This document shows, piece by piece, positions 8,960 through 16,870 of a stretch of 64,000 nucleotides of DNA. Within the stretch, counting starts at the first letter, position 1, and each line of letters begins with the position of its first letter. Source of the stretch: Mycolicibacterium crocinum (GTDB lineage Bacteria > Actinomycetota > Actinomycetes > Mycobacteriales > Mycobacteriaceae); contig NZ_CP092362.2 of the NCBI RefSeq assembly GCF_022370635.2, positions 558,001 to 622,000 of the forward strand. Reading direction: 5' to 3'. The position numbers were made by a program, and so were the translations under genes. The notes below the pieces were generated by a model. It was not told the origin of the DNA, searched no databases, and worked only from the letters and a program-made list of their open reading frames with translations.

Positions 8960-10870
8960 TCACACGAGGCGATATACCGTCGCGGCCCCGACCTTCATCG
9001 GGCGGAAATGCTGTTGTACCCAGTCGGCGATCTCTCCGCCGTTGCGGTCGTGGCTGCGCATCCGACCACTGTCAATGAAGAAGGCGATCTTCTGAGCGTG
9101 CACAGCATCGATGAACTGCGCCAGCGTGGGCACCGGGTCGCTGCTCCACCCACCGATCGCCATGACTGCGGTACCCGACGCGATCTCCAGCGATGCGGCA
9201 GCCTGAGATCCGGACGTTGCCGCCGACCACGTGGTGTGCGCGGACGCCAGCAGCTCAGCCAATTGCGGATCGACGTTGCTCGAGCTGGCGCCCATCATCA
9301 TCGTCTTCGCGAAGCGGGATCCGACGGTCGGCCAGACATCGGCGGTGTGGGCGGCGTTGGGGATCGATCCGTTGTGCGGCGTGGCGGCGGTGGCGACCGA
9401 GAACATCGCGGTGCCGGCGAGGCCCGCCAACAACGATGCCGCCAGCGCAACCGGCGTGAGCCGCGGCCATCGCGTCAGAGCGATGGCGAGTAGTAGGCCG
9501 GCCGCGATCGCGGCTCCTGCGATGAACCAGTGGGTCGACGCCGGACCCAGTCGAGCACGGTGCAACAGGACAACCGCCCAGGCGGCAGCTGCCAGGACCA
9601 TCACGATGGCCGCCGATCTGCTTCGCACAGCTGCCATCCCGATCAGCGCGCCCGCCGCCGGCGCCAACGCGATGGTGTAGTACGGATGCACCATGCCGGT
9701 CATGTAGCTGAACACCAGCGTGCACACCACGAGCCACACGCTCCACATCGTGAAGCCAGCAGCCTCGATGCGGGTCAGCCTGCGCCGCAACGCAAGACAC
9801 ACACCGGTCACGATCGCGACGACCGCTGCCGGCAGCAGCCAGGACGCCTCATAACCCATTTCGGCGGAAAAGATTCGCAGCACTCCGGCGTGGGTGGTCC
9901 AACCGCCGGGATGTCCGTGCGACACGGCATTGCCGCCTCCGACGATGCGGTTGAGGCCGTTGTAACCCCATGCGAGATCAAGCACCGTGTTGTTGGTCGA
10001 CCCGCCGATGTAGGGGCGGGAGCCGGCCGGCCACAACTGGACGACGGCCACCCACCATCCGCCTGAAATCACCAGCGCCACAGCGGCACTCAACAGGTGC
10101 GGCGCGCGTCGCTGCCACGTCGTCGGTGCGAACAGCAGATACGCGAGCGCGAAGGCGGGTAGCACCATCAGGCCTTCGAGCATCTTGGTCAGAAACGCCA
10201 GACCCAGCGCGATACCGACGAGCGTCAGCCACCGCCATGACGCTCCGGGGATCGCGCGCACCAGGAAGTAGGCAGCCGCAACCATCAGCAGCACCATGAG
10301 CGCGTCGGGATTGTTGTAGCGGAACATCAACGTGGCCGCCGGGGTGAGGGCCAACACGCTGCCGGCGATCAGACCCGCGATCGGACCGCGGGTGGGATCG
10401 GTGATGATGCGACGCATCGTGGCGTACAGGACGGCGACGGCCGCCACACCCATCACCGCTTGCGGGACCAGCACCGCCCAGCTGTTCATCCCGAAGAGCC
10501 GCACCGAGAGTCCGGTCACCCACAGCGAAGCCGGGGGCTTGTCGACGGTGATGAAGTTGTTGGGGTCCAGTGATCCGAAGAACCACGCACTCCAGCTCTT
10601 GGCGCCGGACTGGGCGGCCGCGGTGTAGAACGTATTGCCGTAGCCGTTGATCGGCAGGTTCCACAGGTACAGCGCGCTGGTGGCGATCAGCAGCCCGGTC
10701 AGGGCGACGGCCGGCCAGCGATTCCGGGTGCGTGGCGTGCCGTCGGACGCGGGTGCGTCCAGTACGTCGGTGCGATCGGCGGTGGCGGTCACCGCACCAC
10801 GGTGCACGAACCTGCTGGCCGGCGCGGGTTCGCGCAGCTGGGAAATCGCTGTGTATTTGATGATCGACAC
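8960..10870 (-). CDS. glycosyltransferase family 39-like membrane protein (GT-C)
   Basis: A 636-residue polytopic membrane protein with the features of GT-C enzymes (ArnT/PMT-like, DUF-type mycobacterial mannosyltransferases). After a 50-residue N-terminal cytoplasmic part and TM1 comes a long first extracytoplasmic loop with NGYGNTFYTAAAQ and FITVDKPPASLW, the region that carries the catalytic acid in this family. About ten to twelve membrane segments follow, and a soluble C-terminal domain of about 130 residues. It presumably moves a sugar from a polyprenyl-phosphate donor to an envelope acceptor; donor and acceptor are unknown. The start may be the ATG at 10870 or an internal GTG about 27 codons later. 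Confidence 0.75.
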   Translation of the reverse strand: MSIIKYTAISQLREPAPASRFVHRGAVTATADRTDVLDAPASDGTPRTRNRWPAVALTGLLIATSALYLWNLPINGYGNTFYTAAAQSGAKSWSAWFFGSLDPNNFITVDKPPASLWVTGLSVRLFGMNSWAVLVPQAVMGVAAVAVLYATMRRIITDPTRGPIAGLIAGSVLALTPAATLMFRYNNPDALMVLLMVAAAYFLVRAIPGASWRWLTLVGIALGLAFLTKMLEGLMVLPAFALAYLLFAPTTWQRRAPHLLSAAVALVISGGWWVAVVQLWPAGSRPYIGGSTNNTVLDLAWGYNGLNRIVGGGNAVSHGHPGGWTTHAGVLRIFSAEMGYEASWLLPAAVVAIVTGVCLALRRRLTRIEAAGFTMWSVWLVVCTLVFSYMTGMVHPYYTIALAPAAGALIGMAAVRSRSAAIVMVLAAAAWAVVLLHRARLGPASTHWFIAGAAIAAGLLLAIALTRWPRLTPVALAASLLAGLAGTAMFSVATAATPHNGSIPNAAHTADVWPTVGSRFAKTMMMGASSSNVDPQLAELLASAHTTWSAATSGSQAAASLEIASGTAVMAIGGWSSDPVPTLAQFIDAVHAQKIAFFIDSGRMRSHDRNGGEIADWVQQHFRPMKVGAATVYRLV

Positions 10871-10889
10871 ACATGGGCCGCGTCATCGC

Positions 10890-11693
10890 TCAGGTGGGTA
10901 GTCCGTCCCGCTGGGCATCGGCACGGTAGCGGTCCACCCATTCGTCGGATCGTTGGTCGGCCTGGCGTTCCAGGACGGGCGCGGGTGCCAACCTCCGGTC
11001 TAATCCGAGCGCTTCGAGGACTTGACCGACGACGTCAGTGAGGTTGCGCCACAACACCGGATAGGGAACGTCGATGGGGTGGACGTCCTCCTCGACGAAC
11101 CAGTTGCGCCAGCCTGCCTCCTGGGCGCGCAGCATGTGCACCACGTAGGCGATGGCTCCCGCGTGATACTCGGCCCGGGCATCACGCACCGGGTCCGGTC
11201 GGCCACGCCACACCCGGGTCTGGACCGCCCGCCAGAACGACACAGCTTGGGAGACCACGTCGGGTCGGTACACGTGGATCAGCACCGGATCGCTGCCGAC
11301 GACGTCGCGGATGGCCGACAGCAGTCCCGACCCCGACCGTTCGGGCAGATCCTTGGCACGACTGAGGAGTAGAGGCGTCTGGTTCCACATCAGCTTGCCG
11401 CCCCAAATGCCGTTCGGCGTGCGCCCGACGGTGCGGATGTAGTCACGCCAGATCTCGGCGGGGGCCAGGTCGGGCTTGCCCTCGATCAGTGGATCGAGCA
11501 GTCGCAGAATCGATTGGTCGTCGGTCTCGGAGAACCATTCTCGGGGCTGCGGGGACATGCTGGTGCTCGGCAGGTACTGAAAGAACTCCTGGGGCTCCCC
11601 GGCCACACCGGTGGCGCGTAACGACTCGACCAACAGGGTGCTGCCGCTGCGCTGGGAGGCGAGCACCAGGTAGGCGGTCGGCTGATCCGGCAT
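10890..11693 (-). CDS. Stf0-type trehalose 2-sulfotransferase family protein
   Basis: A 267-residue PAPS-dependent sulfotransferase of the Stf0 family. The 5'-phosphosulfate-binding loop is SQRSGSTLL (about residues 13-21); EPQEFFQY and the GGKLMWNQ segment also match the family. Stf0 of M. tuberculosis (Rv0295c, from memory) makes trehalose-2-sulfate, the first step in sulfolipid synthesis. Here it lies 67 bp downstream of a sulfatase gene on the same strand, the same pairing I recall for Rv0295c-Rv0296c. Non-tuberculous species generally lack sulfolipid-1, so the real acceptor may be another trehalose glycolipid (inference). Confidence 0.85.
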   Translation of the reverse strand: MPDQPTAYLVLASQRSGSTLLVESLRATGVAGEPQEFFQYLPSTSMSPQPREWFSETDDQSILRLLDPLIEGKPDLAPAEIWRDYIRTVGRTPNGIWGGKLMWNQTPLLLSRAKDLPERSGSGLLSAIRDVVGSDPVLIHVYRPDVVSQAVSFWRAVQTRVWRGRPDPVRDARAEYHAGAIAYVVHMLRAQEAGWRNWFVEEDVHPIDVPYPVLWRNLTDVVGQVLEALGLDRRLAPAPVLERQADQRSDEWVDRYRADAQRDGLPT

Positions 11694-11760
11694 GAGCCGA
11701 GCCTAACCGCTGTCGGGCTCTGATGCCGGGGTCGCGAACTTAAACTCGCTTCGACGAAAA

Positions 11761-13137
11761 CTATTGTGGGAAGCCAATTTCATCGTCTAGACCCCGTTCG
11801 GCGGCTGAGGCTGACCGGCTCGTCAAGGTGAAACCATTGATCTGGAAATACGTTTCGGTGTAGCGCGCCGCGATCCGTGTTCCGGCGAACTCCGACGGGA
11901 TGACGTCGCGGGTCTTGTGGCGCCAGTCGTTGAGCAGAACCGCGAGCTCTTCGGCGATCGTCTCGGCCTGCTCACTGGCCTCAGCTGCCAGGAGATTGTT
12001 GGACTCGGCGGGGTCGGCTTCGAGGTCGTAGAGTTCACGGGCCGGGCGCGGAGAGTGAATGAACGGCTCCACAGCCTGACCCGAGGGGCTCTCCTCGATA
12101 TCGAGCGGCAGATCCAGCAGCGGTCGCTGGGCGTAGTTCTCGATGTAACTGTGCTTCTTGGACCGGATCGCTCGGATGGGATCGTAAGAATCGTGGTACG
12201 TCTTCTCGCTGTAGACGTGGTCGCGGACGGGATTATTCTGCCCCGCAAGCAGATTGGCTGCATGGGACAGACCCTCGATGTCGTCACCGGGGCTGATGCC
12301 GACCAGCTCCAACAAGGTCGGCAACAAGTCGACGCCGCTGAACAGCTCGTCATACACCAGTGGTGTGCGCCGCAGACGGCGCGGTGGGCGGATGATCGTC
12401 GCGATCCCCGTGCCGGCGTCGTACAAGGTGGACTTCGCGCGCGGAAAGGCGGGGCCGTGGTCGGTCAGGAACACCACCCAGGTGTGGTTGGCCAGTCCTG
12501 TGTCGTCGAGGGTGTCCAGCAATCGGCCGACCGCCGCATCGGCGACGGCGATCGAGCCGTAGAAGTCGGCAAGGTCGCCCCGCACTTCAGGGGTATCGGG
12601 CAGGAAATCGGGGACGTCGACGTCGGCGGTGTCCGCGGGCTCGTAACGCTCGCGCGGATACGGCCGGTGGGTTTCGAAGAATCCGGCGGTGAGAAGGAAT
12701 GGGCTGATCCCGGCGAGCGGTGCGCTGTCGGTCAGCCACTCCTGAGCCCGTTCGACGACGTATTCACAGTAGGAGTTGGATACGTCGTACTCGTCGTAGC
12801 CCAGCCGCGCCGGGAACGATGTCTCGTGCTGCATGCCGAATAGAGCTGAGTACCAACCATTCTCGTGCAGGATATGGGGTAGCGTGCGCACGCCGGCGCG
12901 GTACTCGAATCCGTGGTGAGCCAGGCCGATCAGTCCGTTGCTGTGCGGATAGCGCCCGGTGAAAAGGGAACCGCGCGCCGGCGAACACAACGGAGCGGTG
13001 GCGTGCGAGCGGGTGAACAGGATGCCCTCGGCGGCGAGCTGGTCCAGGCGTGGGCTCGACACCCCCGGATATCCGTAGGTGCCCAGGCAGCGGCCCAAGT
13101 CATGCCAGTGGACGATCAGCAGGTTGTCCCGGCTCAC
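11761..13137 (-). CDS. type I sulfatase (arylsulfatase family)
   Basis: A 458-residue sulfatase. The formylglycine motif is LCSPARGSLFTGRYP with the modified Cys at about residue 51, so it depends on the Cys-type formylglycine-generating enzyme. The metal site is supported by the N-terminal IVHWHDLGR and FLTDHGPAFPRAKS further on. No clear signal peptide, so it is probably cytoplasmic. It lies upstream of the Stf0-like gene, in an arrangement matching Rv0296c-Rv0295c as I remember it. A sulfatase beside a sulfotransferase suggests turnover of a sulfated metabolite. Confidence 0.87.
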   Translation of the reverse strand: MSRDNLLIVHWHDLGRCLGTYGYPGVSSPRLDQLAAEGILFTRSHATAPLCSPARGSLFTGRYPHSNGLIGLAHHGFEYRAGVRTLPHILHENGWYSALFGMQHETSFPARLGYDEYDVSNSYCEYVVERAQEWLTDSAPLAGISPFLLTAGFFETHRPYPRERYEPADTADVDVPDFLPDTPEVRGDLADFYGSIAVADAAVGRLLDTLDDTGLANHTWVVFLTDHGPAFPRAKSTLYDAGTGIATIIRPPRRLRRTPLVYDELFSGVDLLPTLLELVGISPGDDIEGLSHAANLLAGQNNPVRDHVYSEKTYHDSYDPIRAIRSKKHSYIENYAQRPLLDLPLDIEESPSGQAVEPFIHSPRPARELYDLEADPAESNNLLAAEASEQAETIAEELAVLLNDWRHKTRDVIPSEFAGTRIAARYTETYFQINGFTLTSRSASAAERGLDDEIGFPQ

Positions 13138-13250
13138 ACATGCCTCCGTTCGGCTCGGCGGGGTCTAGCGTGCCCCGCCGGGTGACGGTGCCCGCATCCG
13201 GGGTCGGGCGCAAGGGTTAACCACAACCGGAATCTGGATCGCGCGCAGAG

Positions 13251-13733
13251 TCATGGGTTGTGGGGTACTCCGACGGCGCGGTAGACGTATTCGGGTGGCA
13301 CGTCGAACGCCAGATGTGTGGCGGGAAGGCGGCTGAGCACGTCGGCGGGGATGGCCACCTTGTAGGTCAGTGACAGATGTCCGCTGAACTTCGGATCGAC
13401 GTCGGCGACGTCGACATCCAAAGTCACTCCCGTGCTGGAAATTTCAACCTTGACGGCGCCTTCTTGTCGATCGCTCCACGGCACGTCCATGGCACGACCG
13501 GCGACCTTGGGAACGCTCGACAGCGTCGCGACGGCTCGTTGCGAGGTGAACACCACCGATCCGACGTAGCTGGCGAAACCCCCGCTGGCACGAAGCCCCG
13601 GCACCTTGCCGCTGAACCGGCGGCTCACCGCGACGTATTCGGCCAGGTAGATGATGCCCTCGCTCTCGAATTCCTCGCGCATCGCGCGAGGAAGCTTGCC
13701 GATGCCGAACAAACGGCGCAGGAGAATGGCCAC
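13251..13733 (-). CDS. conserved hypothetical protein, 160 aa
   Basis: A 160-residue soluble-looking protein that I do not recognise. It reads as genuine coding sequence: a regular alternation of beta-like segments (VKVEISSTGVTLDVDVADV, SGHLSLTYKVAIPADV) and no low-complexity. The N-terminus is basic and hydrophobic (MAILLRRLFGIGKL), too short for a proper membrane segment. It is divergent from the PAP2 gene with only about 40 bp between the starts, so the two may share regulation. No motif suggests an activity. Confidence 0.6.
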   Translation of the reverse strand: MAILLRRLFGIGKLPRAMREEFESEGIIYLAEYVAVSRRFSGKVPGLRASGGFASYVGSVVFTSQRAVATLSSVPKVAGRAMDVPWSDRQEGAVKVEISSTGVTLDVDVADVDPKFSGHLSLTYKVAIPADVLSRLPATHLAFDVPPEYVYRAVGVPHNP

Positions 13734-13773
13734 CTCGACGATCGTGCCAGACTGCCGTGGTAGTCAAGAAGAG

Positions 13774-14442
13774 ATGGCATCGAAAAAAACTTGGCTGATC
13801 GCGTCGGTCGTGGTCGCTGTGGCCGTTTACGCGACGATGTGGGTCGGCTACGCGCTGAACTGGGCGTGGCTCGATGCCGTCGACACCGACCTGCTGCAGG
13901 CATTCCACAATTTCGGTGCCAAGCGCCCCGAATGGGTGCAGTTCTGGGTGGTGTTCTGCGTGGTGTTCGGCCCGAATGGCTTTCGGGTGGTCGCGCTAGT
14001 GCTGTTTGTTGTGGCGTTGGTGCGCCGCAAGCTGGCTACCGCCCTGTTTCTGGTCGTCAGCATCGGCCTGATGGGCCTCGTCACCGAGGCAGCGAAATAC
14101 CTCGCCGGCCGGCCCCGCCCGGCGACGGCGCTGGCCTACGGGTCGTCGACGTCGTTTCCGTCCGGGCACGCTCTCGGTGTGATGGTCGGCGTGCTGGCCC
14201 TTCTCACGGTGCTCTGGCCGCAGATCAGCCATCGGCTCCGGCTGGTGCTGGCGTGTATTGGGGGCGTCTTGATCGTCGTGGTCGGTGTGGGGCGGGTGGT
14301 GCTTAACGTTCACCACCCGTCCGACGTGCTGGCCGGCTGGGCGCTCGGCTACCTCTACTTCCTGCTGTGTGTGCGACTTGTGCCGCCGCGCCCGCTCAGC
14401 TCAGCGGCCGAAACACCGGCAGCACTCGATACTTCGCGGTGA
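13774..14442 (+). CDS. PAP2-family membrane phosphatase
   Basis: A 222-residue integral membrane phosphatase of the PAP2 superfamily. The three motifs are present in order: KYLAGRPRP (K-x6-RP), SFPSGHALG, and RVVLNVHHPSDV (R-x5-H-x3-D). About six hydrophobic segments. The ATG at 13774 begins a short N-terminus leading into TM1; the longer frame upstream overlaps the divergent gene. It acts outside the membrane on lipid phosphates or polyprenyl diphosphates, the exact one not predictable. Its 3' end overlaps the next gene, on the opposite strand, by 47 bp. Confidence 0.85.
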   Translation: MASKKTWLIASVVVAVAVYATMWVGYALNWAWLDAVDTDLLQAFHNFGAKRPEWVQFWVVFCVVFGPNGFRVVALVLFVVALVRRKLATALFLVVSIGLMGLVTEAAKYLAGRPRPATALAYGSSTSFPSGHALGVMVGVLALLTVLWPQISHRLRLVLACIGGVLIVVVGVGRVVLNVHHPSDVLAGWALGYLYFLLCVRLVPPRPLSSAAETPAALDTSR

Positions 14443-15886
14443 ACGTCGCCTTGTCGTAGTCGTCGCCGATCTCACCGTCGCGGGCCAGCGGTGTCGGGCC
14501 GTCGACGGCCTCGAAGGAGAATTCCGGGGCCTGGATCTCGTGGTAGAGCGGGCTGCGTTCCAGGCGGCCGAGGGCAACCGCAGTGAGAATGCGCAGCCGG
14601 CTCAGCCGCTTGCCGGTCTCCAAAATGCGGACATCGATGAGGCCGTCGTCCATGCGGGTCCGCCGGGCCGGCGCGAAACCCGATGGCAGATAGACGGAAT
14701 TGCCCAGGAAGAACAACGACGTCTGAATTGTCTTGTTGTCGAACCGGATTCGAACCGGTGTGCCCTTGCGCAGTGTGTGAAGCATCGCGTACAGGCCGGC
14801 CAGTGGTTTGCCGACCTTATGCTCGAGCTTCTCCCGGGTCTGGACGAACAGCGGGTAGGCACCGATGCTGGCGGTGTTGATCACCATCTGGTCCTCGTTG
14901 AGGCAGACCAGGTCCACACAGGAGACGCTGCCGGAACGAATGGCCGACACGGTGCGATCGACGGTGTCGCAGCCGATGTCCTTGGCGAAGTGGTTGAACG
15001 TCCCGGCGGGAAAGACTGCGAGCGGCAGGCCCGCGGAAATCGCGACACTGGCCGCGGACGACACCGTCCCGTCGCCGCCGCCCACCCCGAGCACCTCGGC
15101 ACGTTGGGCGGCCTGCCGAAAGACTTCCGCCGGGTTGTCGTCCTCGCCGAGTTCGACGATCTCCGCTTTCGGCAGTTTCTCGCGGACCTCGTCGATGACC
15201 CGGGTTCCGGTGCCGCTGCCCGAGGCCGGGTTGATGACGAGCACGACGCCGTCGCCGTCGGGCCGTTCCGGGGTGTCGATCACCAGCGGTTCATTCGACA
15301 TCAACTTGGCCGGCACGATCGGCGGGACCAGTCGGCCGCCGAGCACCGCGATCGCGGCACCGATGCCGAATCCCGCGAACACGTCGCCGGGGTAGTGCGC
15401 GCCGGTGGCGACCCGGGACAGGCCGACCAAGCCCGCCAGCAGCGACAGACCGAGCCCCAGCGGCGGGTTCTCCAGCCCGACGCTGACGGCGAACGCGGCG
15501 GCACTGGCCGAGTGGCCGGACGGGAGCGAGTTCGATGTCGGGACACGGCGCGATCGCCGCACCAGTGGCACGAGGGTGCGGTTGGGACGGTCGCGCTTCC
15601 AGATGCGCTTGGCGCCCTGATTGGTCACCAGGCTGGTGACGGCCAGCGTTGCCACTCCGCGACCGGCGCCTCGGCGCGCCGAGGGCGAGCCCGACGCGAA
15701 CAGAATCGCCGCGATGGCGAACCACAGCTTGGAGTGGTCGGCGGCGCGGGTCAGCACAGGCATCGTCTTGTCGATGAGCGCGCTCGGCGATTCGGCGACG
15801 GCCTCGAATACCTCGCGGTCCAGCGTGCCCAGCCCGCCCGTGATCTGACGGATGCCCTTAGCGTCTAGCAAGCTGCGCGATGTCAT
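14396..15886 (-). CDS. bifunctional PAP2 phosphatase / diacylglycerol kinase-like protein
   Basis: A 496-residue two-domain protein. Residues about 1-190 form a PAP2 domain: KRIWKRDRPNRT, NSLPSGHSASA, and RVATGAHYPGDV. Residues about 215-496 form a DAGK/sphingosine-kinase-like catalytic domain with VVLVINPASGSG and the nucleotide loop GVGGGDGTVSSAA, then FPAGTFNHFAKD. The fusion would pair lipid phosphorylation with dephosphorylation, presumably in envelope lipid recycling (inference). The gene is 18 bp downstream of the Pro/Gly-rich cassette on the same strand and overlaps the neighbouring PAP2 gene convergently by 47 bp. In M. tuberculosis I recall a PAP2 protein (Rv0308) in this position. 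Confidence 0.85.
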   Translation of the reverse strand: MTSRSLLDAKGIRQITGGLGTLDREVFEAVAESPSALIDKTMPVLTRAADHSKLWFAIAAILFASGSPSARRGAGRGVATLAVTSLVTNQGAKRIWKRDRPNRTLVPLVRRSRRVPTSNSLPSGHSASAAAFAVSVGLENPPLGLGLSLLAGLVGLSRVATGAHYPGDVFAGFGIGAAIAVLGGRLVPPIVPAKLMSNEPLVIDTPERPDGDGVVLVINPASGSGTGTRVIDEVREKLPKAEIVELGEDDNPAEVFRQAAQRAEVLGVGGGDGTVSSAASVAISAGLPLAVFPAGTFNHFAKDIGCDTVDRTVSAIRSGSVSCVDLVCLNEDQMVINTASIGAYPLFVQTREKLEHKVGKPLAGLYAMLHTLRKGTPVRIRFDNKTIQTSLFFLGNSVYLPSGFAPARRTRMDDGLIDVRILETGKRLSRLRILTAVALGRLERSPLYHEIQAPEFSFEAVDGPTPLARDGEIGDDYDKATFTAKYRVLPVFRPLS

Positions 15887-15904
15887 CGCTCCACGGTATC
15901 GGGA

Positions 15905-16870
15905 TCAGGACTTGGGCTCGCCGGATGCCTCGTCTGTCGGCTTGCTGTCGGGCACGATGATGCGCCGCGTGGCGACGGGTTTGCCGTCGACCTTCTTGGT
16001 GACTTGTGGGTTGGCAGGCGGTGGGGTGGTGATGCGCCCTTGCACCGGTGCACCGTTCTTCACAGTCGGCACGGACACCCGCTTGGTGTCGGGCTTGGCG
16101 TCCTTTTCCGATCCTCCGGCACCATGCATCGCGCCGGGCGGGATCATCGGCATGCCGCCCATCCCGCCGGCAGGTGCCGACGTGGGCGTGGCCATGCGCG
16201 GTGCCGGCATTTGCGTATTGGCTGCCGACGGCGAGGTGCCGGCCGCGGGCACCGGAGGCGGGCCGAGCATCGCGGTGGGTGAGGTGCCGCCGATTCCGCC
16301 GCCGCCCCCACCGGATCCGCCTCCACCAGAACCCAATTCGCCGGGGGTCTCGCCGAATTCACCCAGTGGGTCGGTCAGGCTGGCCTTGTCGAGTTCTGCG
16401 GCTTGTCCGCCGGCTTGCTGCATCATGCCCATGCCGGCCTGCATCATTTGTTGAGCGCCCTGGGCGACTTGCTGGGGGATCTGGGCCAGGGGCTGCAAAG
16501 CGCCGCCCATCGCACCGGCCAGGGCGCCGGCGAGCTGGGAGGCCATCTGTGGAAGCTGCTGGGCCATCTGATCGGCTTGGCCCTGTCCCGCGACGCCCTT
16601 CATCTCGGCGTTGGCCTGCTCATCCTGGGCGGGGAATTTCGCGGCTGCCTCAGCGGTCTTGAAGTCACGCTTGGCGTGCTCCTCGGTGCTTTCGGTGTTG
16701 TCTTTGGGGTCGCCGAGATTGGCGGCCAAACCGAGGACACGCAGCAGCTGTTCGATGGGTGTTGCGCCGGCGACGAGCGGGTCGGAACTGATGGGCGGTG
16801 GGGGCACGTTCGCAGCGTTGGCCGACCCGTAACCGCCCTGAGTGAAGTTGAGCTGTCCACCACCGGTCAT
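15905..16870 (-). CDS. Gly/Pro/Met-rich protein, third gene of coupled cassette
   Basis: A 321-residue protein of low complexity. Residues about 30-100 look folded (TPIEQLLRVLGLAANLGD); about 105-175 are a Gln/Met/Ala-rich helix-like stretch (QQVAQGAQQMMQAGMGMMQQ); then a Gly run, Pro/Met-rich linkers, and a basic Lys-rich C-terminus. Its ATG at 16870 overlaps the TGA of the upstream gene (ATGA), so translation is coupled. I do not know a function; the composition resembles mycobacterial ESX-associated Pro/Gly-rich proteins. No signal peptide. The longer frame with an earlier start lies inside the upstream gene. Confidence 0.65.
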   Translation of the reverse strand: MTGGGQLNFTQGGYGSANAANVPPPPISSDPLVAGATPIEQLLRVLGLAANLGDPKDNTESTEEHAKRDFKTAEAAAKFPAQDEQANAEMKGVAGQGQADQMAQQLPQMASQLAGALAGAMGGALQPLAQIPQQVAQGAQQMMQAGMGMMQQAGGQAAELDKASLTDPLGEFGETPGELGSGGGGSGGGGGGIGGTSPTAMLGPPPVPAAGTSPSAANTQMPAPRMATPTSAPAGGMGGMPMIPPGAMHGAGGSEKDAKPDTKRVSVPTVKNGAPVQGRITTPPPANPQVTKKVDGKPVATRRIIVPDSKPTDEASGEPKS

